Source: Eshraghiella sp964441705
GTDB taxonomy: Bacteria; Bacillota; Clostridia; Lachnospirales; Lachnospiraceae
Reading direction: 5' to 3'
Assembly (NCBI GenBank): GCA_964441705.1
Contig: CAYTWF010000005.1
Span: forward strand, 1 to 64,000
DNA: 64,000 bases
The translations under genes and the position numbers were made by a program. Positions 1 to 8,637 of this stretch are shown piece after piece (position 1 is the stretch's first letter; every line of letters begins with the position of its first letter). Under the pieces are notes generated by a model. That model saw only the letters and a program-made list of their open reading frames with translations, searched no databases and was not told where the DNA came from.

Positions 1-8
1 GTGATCAA

Positions 9-1283
9 ATGGTGAAAAAAGAAATGATAGCCATGTTATTGGCTGGGGGACAAGGCAGCAGACTTGGAGTACTTACGTCGAAGGTAGCCAAGCCGGCTGT
101 AGCGTTTGGTGGTAAATACAGAATAATCGATTTTCCACTGAGCAACTGCATCAACTCAGGAATTGATACTGTAGGTGTTCTTACACAGTATCAGCCACTG
201 AGACTCAATACCCATATTGGAATTGGAATTCCATGGGATTTGGACCGTAATGTAGGCGGGGTTACAGTACTTCCTCCTTATGAGAGAAGTACAAGCAGTG
301 AATGGTATACAGGTACAGCTAATGCCATATACCAGAATCTTGATTATATGGAGCTTTACAATCCTGATTATGTACTTATTTTATCAGGTGACCATATTTA
401 CAAGATGGATTATGAGATAATGCTGGACTATCACAAGGCAAGCAATGCAGATGTCACGATTGCAGCAATGCCTGTGCCATTAGAGGAAGCCAGCAGATTT
501 GGTGTACTTATTACTGACGAGGACAATAGAATAACAGAATTTGAAGAAAAGCCGGCGAATCCAAGAAGTAATCTTGCTTCAATGGGAATCTATATTTTCA
601 GCTGGAAGGTACTTAAAGAGGCACTTGTTAAGATGAAGGACCAGAAGGGCTGTGATTTTGGTAAGCACATTATTCCATATTGCTTTGAGAATAATAAGAG
701 ATGCTTTGCTTACGAATATAACGGATACTGGAAGGATGTAGGTACACTTGGTTCATATTGGGAAGCCAATATGGAGCTTATTGATATTGTACCTGAGTTC
801 AATCTTTATGAGGAGCTGTGGAAAATATACACTAAGGCAGATGCTCTGCCACCTCAGTATGTATCCTCAGATGCAAGAATTGAGCGAAGCATAATCGGTG
901 CAGGCTGTGAGGTGTATGGAACAGTTACTAATTCGGTAATCGGATGTGGTGTAACCATTGAAGAGGGTGCGGTGGTAGAGGATTCTATCATTATGCAGAA
1001 TACCGTTATCAATAAGGGTGCCAAGATTAACAAAGCAATTATTGCCGAGAACTCAGAGATTGGTGAGAATTCCGTAATAGGTACCGGTGAATACGCTGAG
1101 AGTAAGCTTGATACTAAGGTCTATACTTTTGACCTTGCCACAATTGGAGAGAATACATATATACCACCACAGGTTACAGTAGGAAGGAATACAGCTATCT
1201 CCGGAGTTACTGAGCTTGCAGATTACCCTGATGGAGTACTGGAAAGTGGCGGATATATAATTAAGGCAGGTGAAGAGCGATGA
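9..1283 (+). CDS. glgC: Glucose-1-phosphate adenylyltransferase (GlgC)
   Basis: Makes ADP-glucose from ATP and glucose 1-phosphate, the committed step of bacterial glycogen synthesis in the cytoplasm. Seen: the nucleotide-binding signature LLAGGQGSRLG at residues 10-20, followed by KPAVAFGGKYRIIDFPLSN, the SGDHIYKMDY metal/substrate segment and an EEKP motif. The C-terminal third is a left-handed beta-helix of hexapeptide-like repeats (IGxGVxIxxGAxV). At 424 residues it is of usual family length. The ribosome binding site lies outside the window, but MVKKEMIAML is the normal start for this family. It overlaps glgD by 4 bases (ATGA), so the two are co-translated as a catalytic/regulatory pair. 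Confidence 0.97.
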   Translation: MVKKEMIAMLLAGGQGSRLGVLTSKVAKPAVAFGGKYRIIDFPLSNCINSGIDTVGVLTQYQPLRLNTHIGIGIPWDLDRNVGGVTVLPPYERSTSSEWYTGTANAIYQNLDYMELYNPDYVLILSGDHIYKMDYEIMLDYHKASNADVTIAAMPVPLEEASRFGVLITDEDNRITEFEEKPANPRSNLASMGIYIFSWKVLKEALVKMKDQKGCDFGKHIIPYCFENNKRCFAYEYNGYWKDVGTLGSYWEANMELIDIVPEFNLYEELWKIYTKADALPPQYVSSDARIERSIIGAGCEVYGTVTNSVIGCGVTIEEGAVVEDSIIMQNTVINKGAKINKAIIAENSEIGENSVIGTGEYAESKLDTKVYTFDLATIGENTYIPPQVTVGRNTAISGVTELADYPDGVLESGGYIIKAGEER

Positions 1284-2401
1284 GAGCAGTAGGAGTAATT
1301 TTAGCAGGTGGTAATAATAAGCTGATGCGTGAGCTTTCCAACAAAAGAGCAATCGCAGCAATGCCAATTGGCGGTAGCTACAGAACAATTGATTTTGCCT
1401 TGAGTAATATGTCTAATTCACATATCGGCAAGGTTGCAGTAATTACACAGTATAATGCCAGGTCACTTAATGAGCACTTAAGCTCCTCAAAGTGGTGGGA
1501 TTTCGGACGTAAGCAGGGAGGATTATTTGTTTTTAATCCAACTATTACCTCTGAGAACAGTGTATGGTACAGAGGTACAGCAGATGCACTTTATCAGAAT
1601 CTGGATTTCCTCAGGAATTGTCACGAGCCATATGTTGTAATTGCATCTGGCGATGGTGTGTACAAGCTGGATTATAACAAGGTTCTTGAATATCATATTG
1701 AGAAAAAAGCTGATGTAACAGTAGTTGTTAAGGACATCGACAGCTCAGATGATGCCAGAAGATTTGGCGTCGTTAAGATGGATGATGATACCAGAATAGT
1801 TGAATTTGAGGAGAAGCCTATTGCAACTACTCTTAAGACTGTATCAACAGGAATATATGTAATAAGAAGAAGACTTCTTATTGAACTTCTTCAGAAAGCA
1901 TATGATGAAGGCAGATATGATTTTGTAAGTGACATTATTATCAGATATAAGAATGTTAGGAAGATGTATGGCTATAAGATGAATACCTATTGGAGCAATA
2001 TATCAACTGTTGAGTCATATTTTAAGACTAATATGGATTTCCTTAAGAGAGATATCAGGGATTATTTTTTCAAGGAGTATTCAGATATATATTCCAAGGT
2101 GGATGACCTGGCACCGGCCAAATATAATCCTGGAGCAGAGGTTAAGAACAGCCTTGTTGCCAGTGAATGTATTATCAATGGCAATGTTGAGGATTCAGTA
2201 ATATTTAAGAAAGTATATGTTGGCAACAATTGTGTTATTAAGAACTGCATTATTCTCAATGATGTACATATTGGAGACAATACCTATCTTGAGAATTGCA
2301 TTGTGGAGAGCCGTGATACGATTCGCGCCAATAGTAAGTATGTTGGAGAGGATGGTCAGATTAGAATCGTTGTGGAGAAGAACGAGAGATTTTTTATCTG
2401 A
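1280..2401 (+). CDS. glgD: GlgD, regulatory-type subunit of ADP-glucose pyrophosphorylase
   Basis: Homologue of GlgC that in Firmicutes partners it and tunes activity rather than catalysing well itself. Seen: the fold is conserved (IGGSYRTIDFALSN, SGDGVYKLDY, EEKP), but the glycine-rich GGxGxRL nucleotide motif of GlgC is degraded to GGNNKLM. That loss is what marks GlgD. It is 373 residues long with a beta-helix C-terminus. It starts inside the last codons of glgC. No terminator is visible between its stop and spoVG 95 bases downstream, so read-through into spoVG is possible. Confidence 0.95.
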   Translation: MRAVGVILAGGNNKLMRELSNKRAIAAMPIGGSYRTIDFALSNMSNSHIGKVAVITQYNARSLNEHLSSSKWWDFGRKQGGLFVFNPTITSENSVWYRGTADALYQNLDFLRNCHEPYVVIASGDGVYKLDYNKVLEYHIEKKADVTVVVKDIDSSDDARRFGVVKMDDDTRIVEFEEKPIATTLKTVSTGIYVIRRRLLIELLQKAYDEGRYDFVSDIIIRYKNVRKMYGYKMNTYWSNISTVESYFKTNMDFLKRDIRDYFFKEYSDIYSKVDDLAPAKYNPGAEVKNSLVASECIINGNVEDSVIFKKVYVGNNCVIKNCIILNDVHIGDNTYLENCIVESRDTIRANSKYVGEDGQIRIVVEKNERFFI

Positions 2402-2495
2402 TTAAGAGCCTGACATAATTATTAAGGGTCGATAACGCTGTATCGGGTAACAGCTAATAATGTATCATACGCATAAGCAGGAAGGGGTAACACAC

Positions 2496-2768
2496 ATGCA
2501 GATTACAGATGTCAGAGTAAGAAAGGTTGCCAAGGAAGGTAAAATGAAGGCTGTTGTATCAATTACAATTGATAATGAATTTGTTGTTCATGATATCAAG
2601 GTAATTGATGGAGAGAAGGGCTTGTTCATTGCGATGCCAAGCAAGAAGTCAATTGATGGAGAATACAGAGATATTGCTCATCCGATTAATTCTGAGACGA
2701 GGGACCGTATACAGAGGCAGATTCTTGACGCATATGAGATGGCTGCCAACGAACCAGACATGGAATAA
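2496..2768 (+). CDS. spoVG: SpoVG family regulator
   Basis: Small nucleic-acid-binding protein (90 residues) that in Firmicutes affects septation/sporulation and many other processes. Seen: the family signature ITDVRVRKV at the N-terminus, then VVHDIKVIDGEKGLFIAMPSK (split here at 20) and DIAHPINSETRDRIQ. The start ATG at 2496 is chosen because GAAGGGG precedes it at a proper distance and the conserved N-terminus MQITDVRV begins there; an upstream ATG at 2460 would add non-conserved residues. It is followed by a strong hairpin terminator. Confidence 0.95.
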   Translation: MQITDVRVRKVAKEGKMKAVVSITIDNEFVVHDIKVIDGEKGLFIAMPSKKSIDGEYRDIAHPINSETRDRIQRQILDAYEMAANEPDME

Positions 2769-2786
2769 CTACATTATAAGAGAGAC

Positions 2787-2827
2787 AGAGGACCTGTTCA
2801 CTACGCGGGAGTGGACAGGTCCTCTTT
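2787..2827 (+). terminator. Rho-independent terminator after spoVG
   Basis: A 16-bp stem (2787-2802 with 2810-2825, one G-U pair) around a 7-base loop, with a short T run. It ends the glgCD-spoVG transcript. Confidence 0.85.
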
Positions 2828-2834
2828 GCGCAAT

Positions 2835-2858
2835 AGGCCGGAGGGACGGTTCTGGCCT
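2835..2858. repeat. REP-like solitary element
   Basis: A 24-base stretch bounded by AGGCC and GGCCT with the core GGGACGGTTCT. The same core occurs in the long inverted repeats at 38345-38491 and 43485-43590, where it is likewise bounded by complementary CCA/TGG. It is probably a single, older copy of the same repeat family, sitting just behind the spoVG terminator. Confidence 0.45.
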
Positions 2859-2864
2859 AACCTC

Positions 2865-2893
2865 TTGACGTCGCGGACATTATATGGTAGTAT
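2865..2893 (+). promoter_or_regulatory. Promoter of the regulator/gal transcript
   Basis: TTGACG (2865-2870) and TAGTAT (2888-2893) spaced by 17 bases, a good sigma-A type match, about 50 bases ahead of the ArsR-like gene. Confidence 0.55.
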
Positions 2894-2945
2894 AAACATA
2901 AATAATGGATATAAACATAAATTATGTTTTAATCGGAGGGCAAAC

Positions 2946-3866
2946 GTGGAGAAAATTTTAAATTATACGCTGGATGATACAGACCTGCTTACTCTTGTGG
3001 GCAAGGCACTTTCATCACCTGTAAGAATAAAGATTCTCAGATTATTGTGTGCCAATAAACTCAATGTCAACGAGATTGCTGAGAAGCTGGATATACCGGC
3101 GTCTTCTGCGGCACTGAACGTAAAGGTGCTTGAGGAAGCAGGACTTATTGGAACAGAAGTACAGGCAGGGGTAAGAGGCTCAGCAAAGCTTTGCTACAGA
3201 ATAGCAGCGCAGATGAATCTGTGTTTTGAGACAGAGGATGCAGACGATAAGTCAGAGATTGTCAGTATGCCAATAGGGAATTTTGTTGATTATAAGGTAG
3301 TACCAACCTGCGGAATTGTCAGCGAGAAGGGACCTATTGATGAAGAGGATGAACCCCGAAGCTTCTATAATCCGGAGAGAACCCTTGCAAAGCTGTTGTG
3401 GCTGGGCAACGGATATGTAGAATATCGTTTTCCTAATCATATGATTGATGGAAGAGATATAAGAAGAATCGAGATATCTGCAGAGATATGCGCAGAGGAC
3501 CATGAGTACAATCTGGACTGGCCATCGGACATAACTCTTTGGGTTAACGGGATAGCGGCAGGAACCTGGGAATGCCCGGCAGATTATGGCGGAAGACGAG
3601 GAAAGCTTAACCCGGAGTGGTGGCCGGATAAGAACACTCAGTATGGCAAGCTTAAGACCTGGAAGCTGACATCCAGAGGTACATATATTGATGATGACAA
3701 AATAAGCGATTTAACGCTTGATGAATATAATCTGACAGAACAGGGATATATAGCAGTGAGGCTGGGAATTGCAGAGGATGCAGTTCACCAGGGAGGGATG
3801 AATCTTTTTGGCGATTGCTTTGGAGATTACAGACAGGATATTAATATGAAAATAATATACAGATAG
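2946..3866 (+). CDS. ArsR-type regulator with large C-terminal sensor-like domain
   Basis: Likely transcription regulator of the following galactose genes. Seen: a winged-helix N-terminus (about residues 15-85) with KALSSPVRIKILRLLCAN and NEIAEKLDIPASSAALNVKVLEEAG, typical of ArsR-like DNA-binding domains. About 200 further residues rich in Trp/Tyr/Gly (LWLGNGYVEYRF, ITLWVNGIAAGTWECPADYGG) look like a beta-sandwich. GTG at 2946 is chosen because GGAGGG lies 5 bases upstream; reading further upstream would cross the terminator and promoter. Normal ArsR proteins are about 100 residues, this one 306. The galactose link and any ligand binding are inferred from position (10 bases before galK). Confidence 0.75.
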   Translation: MEKILNYTLDDTDLLTLVGKALSSPVRIKILRLLCANKLNVNEIAEKLDIPASSAALNVKVLEEAGLIGTEVQAGVRGSAKLCYRIAAQMNLCFETEDADDKSEIVSMPIGNFVDYKVVPTCGIVSEKGPIDEEDEPRSFYNPERTLAKLLWLGNGYVEYRFPNHMIDGRDIRRIEISAEICAEDHEYNLDWPSDITLWVNGIAAGTWECPADYGGRRGKLNPEWWPDKNTQYGKLKTWKLTSRGTYIDDDKISDLTLDEYNLTEQGYIAVRLGIAEDAVHQGGMNLFGDCFGDYRQDINMKIIYR

Positions 3867-3876
3867 GAGCAGGATA

Positions 3877-5040
3877 ATGAAGGAAGAATTAATTAAAAGA
3901 TTTCAGGAGAGATTTGGTGAAGGCGGAGATATCAGAGCATATTTTGCACCAGGCCGAGTTAATCTGATTGGTGAGCACACAGACTATAATGGAGGTCATG
4001 TTTTTCCGTGTGCACTTACAATTGGAACATATTTTATAGTAAGAAAAAGAGCGGACAGACAGCTTAGATTTTACTCGGATAACTTTGAAAGACTGGGAAT
4101 CCTTGAAGGAAGTCTGGATGAGCTTAAGTGGACAGAGGCTGCCGACTGGACCAACTACCCAATGGGAGTTATGTGGGCATTTGGTGAGAAGGGCTACAAG
4201 ATAACCAATGGCTTTGATATGCTGCTGTTCGGCAACATTCCTAACGGCTCAGGTTTGTCATCCTCTGCATCAGTTGAGGTAGGAACAGGAGTTATGCTTA
4301 ATGACATGTATGATTTTGGCGTGGGAATGATAGACATTGCGCTTATTGGACAGTATTCAGAGAATAATTTTAACAAGGTTAACTGCGGAATTATGGACCA
4401 GTTTGCAATAGCAATGGGTAAAAAAGACAACGCTATTTTTCTTGACACCTCAGACCTTTCCTATGAATATGCACCAATCGTGCTTGAGGATGCCAAAATT
4501 GTTATTGCATGCTCCAATAAGAAAAGAGGACTTGGAGATTCCAAGTATAATGAGAGAAGAGCAGAATGCGAAAAAGCCCTTGAGGAGCTGCAACAGGTTA
4601 TTGGAATTAACAGCCTTGGAGACCTTACAGAGGACCAGTTTGAGCAGTATAAGTCAGCAATAAAGGACGAGGTAAGGCAAAGACGCGCCAGACATGCCGT
4701 GTATGAGAATCAGAGAACGATTAAGGCGGTTGCAGCACTTAAGGCTGGAGACATTAATGAATTTGGAAGACTTATGATTGCATCCCACGATTCACTAAGA
4801 GATGACTATGAGGTAACAGGCATAGAGCTTGATACACTTGTTGCGGCGGCACTGAGACAGAATGGTGTAATTGGTTCAAGAATGACGGGAGCAGGCTTTG
4901 GCGGATGTACAGTCAGCATTGTAAAGGATAACGCAATAGAGAACTTTATCGCCAAGGTAGGTGAAGAGTATGAGAAGACAATCGGTTACGCAGCAGATTT
5001 TTATGTTGTAGAGGTTGGAGAGGGAGCAGGCCGTATCTAA
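3877..5040 (+). CDS. galK: Galactokinase
   Basis: Phosphorylates galactose to galactose 1-phosphate with ATP, first step of the Leloir pathway. Seen: the galactokinase signature GRVNLIGEHTDYNGG at residues 26-40, the GHMP-kinase phosphate loop GSGLSSSASVEVG near residue 125, and the C-terminal GHMP motif GAGFGGCTVS. It is 387 residues long, normal for the family. It is followed within 40 bases by galE and then galT, a complete Leloir set. Confidence 0.97.
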   Translation: MKEELIKRFQERFGEGGDIRAYFAPGRVNLIGEHTDYNGGHVFPCALTIGTYFIVRKRADRQLRFYSDNFERLGILEGSLDELKWTEAADWTNYPMGVMWAFGEKGYKITNGFDMLLFGNIPNGSGLSSSASVEVGTGVMLNDMYDFGVGMIDIALIGQYSENNFNKVNCGIMDQFAIAMGKKDNAIFLDTSDLSYEYAPIVLEDAKIVIACSNKKRGLGDSKYNERRAECEKALEELQQVIGINSLGDLTEDQFEQYKSAIKDEVRQRRARHAVYENQRTIKAVAALKAGDINEFGRLMIASHDSLRDDYEVTGIELDTLVAAALRQNGVIGSRMTGAGFGGCTVSIVKDNAIENFIAKVGEEYEKTIGYAADFYVVEVGEGAGRI

Positions 5041-5079
5041 CAGACGGCAATAATAACAGGTCAACAGGAGGACAGGAAA

Positions 5080-6069
5080 ATGACAGTATTAGTATTAGGA
5101 GGAGCAGGATATATTGGCTCACACACAGTGTATGCATTAATTGAGAGAGGCGAGGATGTGGTAATTATCGATAATCTTGAGACGGGACATATCGAAGCAG
5201 TTCATCCAAAGGCAAGATTTTACAAGGGAGACATAAGAGACAGAGCATTTGTTGACAGTGTACTGGATAAGGAGAAAATTGATGCAGTAATTCATTTTGC
5301 TGCCAACTCCCTTGTTGGAGAGAGCATGACCAATCCGCTTAAGTATTATGACAATAACGTTAACGGAACTAAGGTGCTTCTGCAGTCAATGGTTGCGCAT
5401 GGACTTAACAAAATCGTATTTTCCTCAACAGCAGCAACCTATGGAGAGCCGGAGAGAGTACCAATTCTTGAGACAGACAGGACTGAGCCTACCAATGCAT
5501 ATGGAGAGACCAAGCTTTCCATGGAAAAGATGTTCAAGTGGACGGACAGAGCACACGGACTTAAGTATGTGTCACTTAGATATTTTAACGCGTGTGGTGC
5601 TCATGTGAGCGGACAGATTGGAGAGGCACATGCGCCGGAAACCCACCTGATTCCACTGATTCTTCAGGTTCCCCTTGGACAGAGAGAGGCAATCAGCATC
5701 TATGGAGATGATTATCCTACAGAGGATGGAACATGTATCAGAGATTATATCCATGTAACAGACCTTGCCCAGGCACATATACTTGCAGTTGAATATCTTA
5801 TGAAGGGTAATGACAGCAATATTTTCAACCTTGGTAATGGAATTGGATTCACAGTCAAGGAAGTAATTGAGACAGCAAGAAAAGTAACAGGACATCCGAT
5901 TCCTGCTACAACCACACCAAGACGTGCCGGCGACCCTGCACAGCTTATTGCATCAAGCGAGAAGGCAAAGACCGTTCTTGGCTGGAATCCACAGCATGCT
6001 GACCTCGAGGAGATTATAGCAACTGCATGGAAATGGCACAGCACACATCCTAATGGATACGCACAATAA
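5080..6069 (+). CDS. galE: UDP-glucose 4-epimerase
   Basis: Interconverts UDP-galactose and UDP-glucose with bound NAD. Seen: Rossmann motif GGAGYIGSHTV near the N-terminus, the Ser/Tyr-Lys catalytic set (SSTAATYGEPE and NAYGETKLSMEK), and the DYIHVTDLAQAH segment of extended SDR epimerases. The 329-residue length is standard. GGAGGA lies 10 bases before the ATG. It sits between galK and galT in one apparent operon. Confidence 0.97.
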   Translation: MTVLVLGGAGYIGSHTVYALIERGEDVVIIDNLETGHIEAVHPKARFYKGDIRDRAFVDSVLDKEKIDAVIHFAANSLVGESMTNPLKYYDNNVNGTKVLLQSMVAHGLNKIVFSSTAATYGEPERVPILETDRTEPTNAYGETKLSMEKMFKWTDRAHGLKYVSLRYFNACGAHVSGQIGEAHAPETHLIPLILQVPLGQREAISIYGDDYPTEDGTCIRDYIHVTDLAQAHILAVEYLMKGNDSNIFNLGNGIGFTVKEVIETARKVTGHPIPATTTPRRAGDPAQLIASSEKAKTVLGWNPQHADLEEIIATAWKWHSTHPNGYAQ

Positions 6070-6084
6070 TACGAGGTGGAGCAG

Positions 6085-7575
6085 ATGATATATTCAGCAG
6101 TTAAGAAGCTGGTGGCGTATGGCGTGGAGACAGGCCTTGTCCCAGAAGAGGAAAAAATATATACAACCAATCTTGTTCTTGCAGAGCTTAAGCTGGAGGA
6201 TTATGAGGATGATGGGGAAAGCTATTGCAATGTGGAGCTGGAGCCGGTCTTAAAGGAGCTTTTGGACTATGCCACAGAGCAGGGAATAATTGAGGACAGT
6301 ATTGTGTACAGAGACCTTTTTGACACCAGACTGATGAATTGTCTGATGCCAAGACCGAAAACAGTTATTGACCATTTTAACAAGCTGTATGCGGTATCTC
6401 CCAAGGAGGCAACGGATTATTATTATAAGCTGAGCCAGGATTCTGATTATATTAGAAGATACAGAGTATGCAGAGATATGAAATGGGTTACCACTACAGA
6501 ATATGGAGATATTGATATCACCATTAACTTGAGTAAGCCGGAAAAAGACCCTAAAGCCATTGCTGCAGCCAAGCTCGCCAGGCAGAGTGGATATCCTAAG
6601 TGCCTTTTGTGTAAGGAGAATGAGGGCTATGCAGGCAGAACCAACCATCCGGCAAGAGAGAATCACAGAGTTATTCCTATTACAATTAATGATTCGCAGT
6701 GGGGCTTTCAGTACTCCCCATATGTATACTATAACGAGCACTGCATAGTCTTTAACGGGGAGCATACCCCGATGAAGGTGGAGCGCAATACCTTTGTTAA
6801 GCTGTTTGATTTTGTAAAGCTGTTTCCACATTATTTTCTGGGTTCTAATGCGGACCTGCCAATTGTAGGTGGTTCAATTCTGTCCCATGACCATTTTCAG
6901 GGCGGTAATTATGAATTTGCAATGGCAAAGGCACCGATTGAGAAAAACTTCACAATCAAGGGCTATGAGGATGTGGAAGCAGGCATTGTTAAATGGCCTC
7001 TTTCCGTTATCAGACTTAGATGCGATGATGAGAAAAGAATAATTGACCTGGCAGACCATATTCTTGGAAGCTGGAGAGGCTATACAGATGAAGCGGCATT
7101 TATTTTTGCCCAGACAGATGGGGAGCCACATAACACCATAACACCAATTGCACGATTCAAGAATGGCAAGTATGAGCTGGACCTTGCCCTGCGAAACAAT
7201 ATCACAACAGACGAGTGCCCTCTTGGAGTATATCATCCCCACGCTGAGCTTCATCATATTAAGAAGGAGAATATCGGCCTTATAGAGGTAATGGGGCTGG
7301 CAGTTCTTCCGTCAAGACTTAAGGAGGAGCTGGCTGTACTTGAGGATTATATTGTTACCGGAAAGGATATCCGTTCCAACCAGCTTATAGAAAAACATGC
7401 AGACTGGACCTATGAATTTTTGAAAAAATATGATAATGTTAACGCAGATAACGTAGACGCTATTGTAAAGGATGAAATCGGTCTTGTTTTTGCCAAGGTT
7501 CTGGAGTACGCAGGTGTATTCAAAAGGGACGAGGCGGGACAGGCGGCATTTCTACGCTTCATTAATTCACTATAG
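6085..7575 (+). CDS. galT: UDP-glucose--hexose-1-phosphate uridylyltransferase, class II
   Basis: Transfers UMP from UDP-glucose to galactose 1-phosphate. This is the long GalT found in Firmicutes (about 500 residues), not the E. coli type. Seen: SHDHFQGGNYEF and YHPHAELHHIKKENIGLIE, histidine-rich active-site segments of the class, plus a cysteine pair CLLC. The ATG at 6085 is preferred over the in-frame GTG at 6076 because GAGGTGG lies directly ahead of it and would otherwise be inside the coding region. It is the third gene of the gal set, 15 bases after galE. Confidence 0.94.
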   Translation: MIYSAVKKLVAYGVETGLVPEEEKIYTTNLVLAELKLEDYEDDGESYCNVELEPVLKELLDYATEQGIIEDSIVYRDLFDTRLMNCLMPRPKTVIDHFNKLYAVSPKEATDYYYKLSQDSDYIRRYRVCRDMKWVTTTEYGDIDITINLSKPEKDPKAIAAAKLARQSGYPKCLLCKENEGYAGRTNHPARENHRVIPITINDSQWGFQYSPYVYYNEHCIVFNGEHTPMKVERNTFVKLFDFVKLFPHYFLGSNADLPIVGGSILSHDHFQGGNYEFAMAKAPIEKNFTIKGYEDVEAGIVKWPLSVIRLRCDDEKRIIDLADHILGSWRGYTDEAAFIFAQTDGEPHNTITPIARFKNGKYELDLALRNNITTDECPLGVYHPHAELHHIKKENIGLIEVMGLAVLPSRLKEELAVLEDYIVTGKDIRSNQLIEKHADWTYEFLKKYDNVNADNVDAIVKDEIGLVFAKVLEYAGVFKRDEAGQAAFLRFINSL

Positions 7576-7614
7576 TCCCGGTGGCAGCAGCCTTCGGGTC
7601 CCCCGGAGGCATAC

Positions 7615-8559
7615 ATGAATAACCTGATATTCAGTCTTAATTCAACAATTCCAATATTTATAGTCATAGTACTTGGCTATATTCTAATGAGGGTGGGTTT
7701 CTTTAACAGGGAATTCACCCGCATTGCTGATAAATATGTGTTCAAGGTGGCTCTGCCCGTTCTTTTGTTCAAGCAGATAGCCACTGCGGACATACATTCT
7801 GATTTTAATCCCCGATTTGTCATATTCTGTATGGCGGTAACTACAATAATGTTTGGTCTTTCCTGGCTTGGGGCGAGACTGTTTATAAAGGACAGGAGCA
7901 TGGTTGGGGCATTTGCCCAGGCCAGTGTGCGAAGCAGCGCTGCAATTCTTGGGATTGCATTCATTGAAAATATATACGGCAGTTCAGGCATGGGACCTTT
8001 AATGATTATTTCATCCGTCCCTCTTTTTAACATATATTCCGTTATTATTTTAACGTTTAATGCAAAGGACAGAACACAGGGCAGGGGCGCAATTAAAAAG
8101 GCACTGATTAATATAGCCAAAAATCCTATAATTATTGGTATTTTGCTGGGACTGCCTTTTTCTATAGCGGGAATTACTATTCCAACAATTCCGCTTAAGG
8201 CGATTTCAAGTGTTGCCCAGACTGCAACGCCAGTTGCACTTTTGGTGGTTGGAGCAGGCTTTGAGGGCGGTAAGGCGGTTGCTAAAATCGGTCCGGCAAT
8301 TGCAGCTTCTTTTATCAAGCTGGTGGCACTTCCTATTATATTCATACCGCTGGCAGCGGCATTGGGTTTTCGTAACGAGGCACTTGTGGCAATTGCGATA
8401 ATGCTTGGCTCACCTACAACGGTTACCTGTTACATTATGGCAAAAAACATGGGAAATGATGAAGTATTAAGCTCAAGTGTTGTAGTTTTGACCACACTGC
8501 TGTCCTCGGTAACGCTGACAGTGCTCATATACATATTAAGAACACTGGCACTTATCTAG
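7615..8559 (+). CDS. AEC-family transporter (auxin efflux carrier type)
   Basis: Ten-helix inner membrane carrier of the AEC/bile-acid-arsenite fold; relatives move malate, malonate or other organic acids, and the substrate here is unknown. Seen: 314 residues of continuous hydrophobic helices, an N-terminal half ending near IYGSSGMGPLMIISSVPLFN and a C-terminal repeat with LGSPTTVTCYIMAKNMG, a segment typical of the family. GGAGG lies 7 bases ahead of the ATG. It follows galT by 39 bases without a clear terminator and may be co-transcribed, though a galactose role is not implied. Confidence 0.88.
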   Translation: MNNLIFSLNSTIPIFIVIVLGYILMRVGFFNREFTRIADKYVFKVALPVLLFKQIATADIHSDFNPRFVIFCMAVTTIMFGLSWLGARLFIKDRSMVGAFAQASVRSSAAILGIAFIENIYGSSGMGPLMIISSVPLFNIYSVIILTFNAKDRTQGRGAIKKALINIAKNPIIIGILLGLPFSIAGITIPTIPLKAISSVAQTATPVALLVVGAGFEGGKAVAKIGPAIAASFIKLVALPIIFIPLAAALGFRNEALVAIAIMLGSPTTVTCYIMAKNMGNDEVLSSSVVVLTTLLSSVTLTVLIYILRTLALI

Positions 8560-8564
8560 TACCC

Positions 8565-8593
8565 TTGCATTTACCCTGATAAAATGCTAAAAT
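8565..8593 (+). promoter_or_regulatory. Promoter of the nucleotidyltransferase-aminotransferase/licD pair
   Basis: TTGCAT (8565-8570), a 17-base spacer, and TAAAAT (8588-8593) with an upstream TG (extended -10), about 45 bases ahead of the start codon. Confidence 0.6.
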
Positions 8594-8637
8594 TTCTAAA
8601 AGTATATATCGATTGATATCGGAGAGGATGGTTACAT

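Noticed and set aside
7576..7614. Terminator after galT
   Set aside because: The GC-rich stretch with CCCGG and CCGG words forms no convincing stem with a T run.
7677..8345. 222-codon open frame on the minus strand across the AEC carrier
   Set aside because: Antisense to a conserved membrane protein; the hydrophobic look is a mirror effect of helix-coding sequence.
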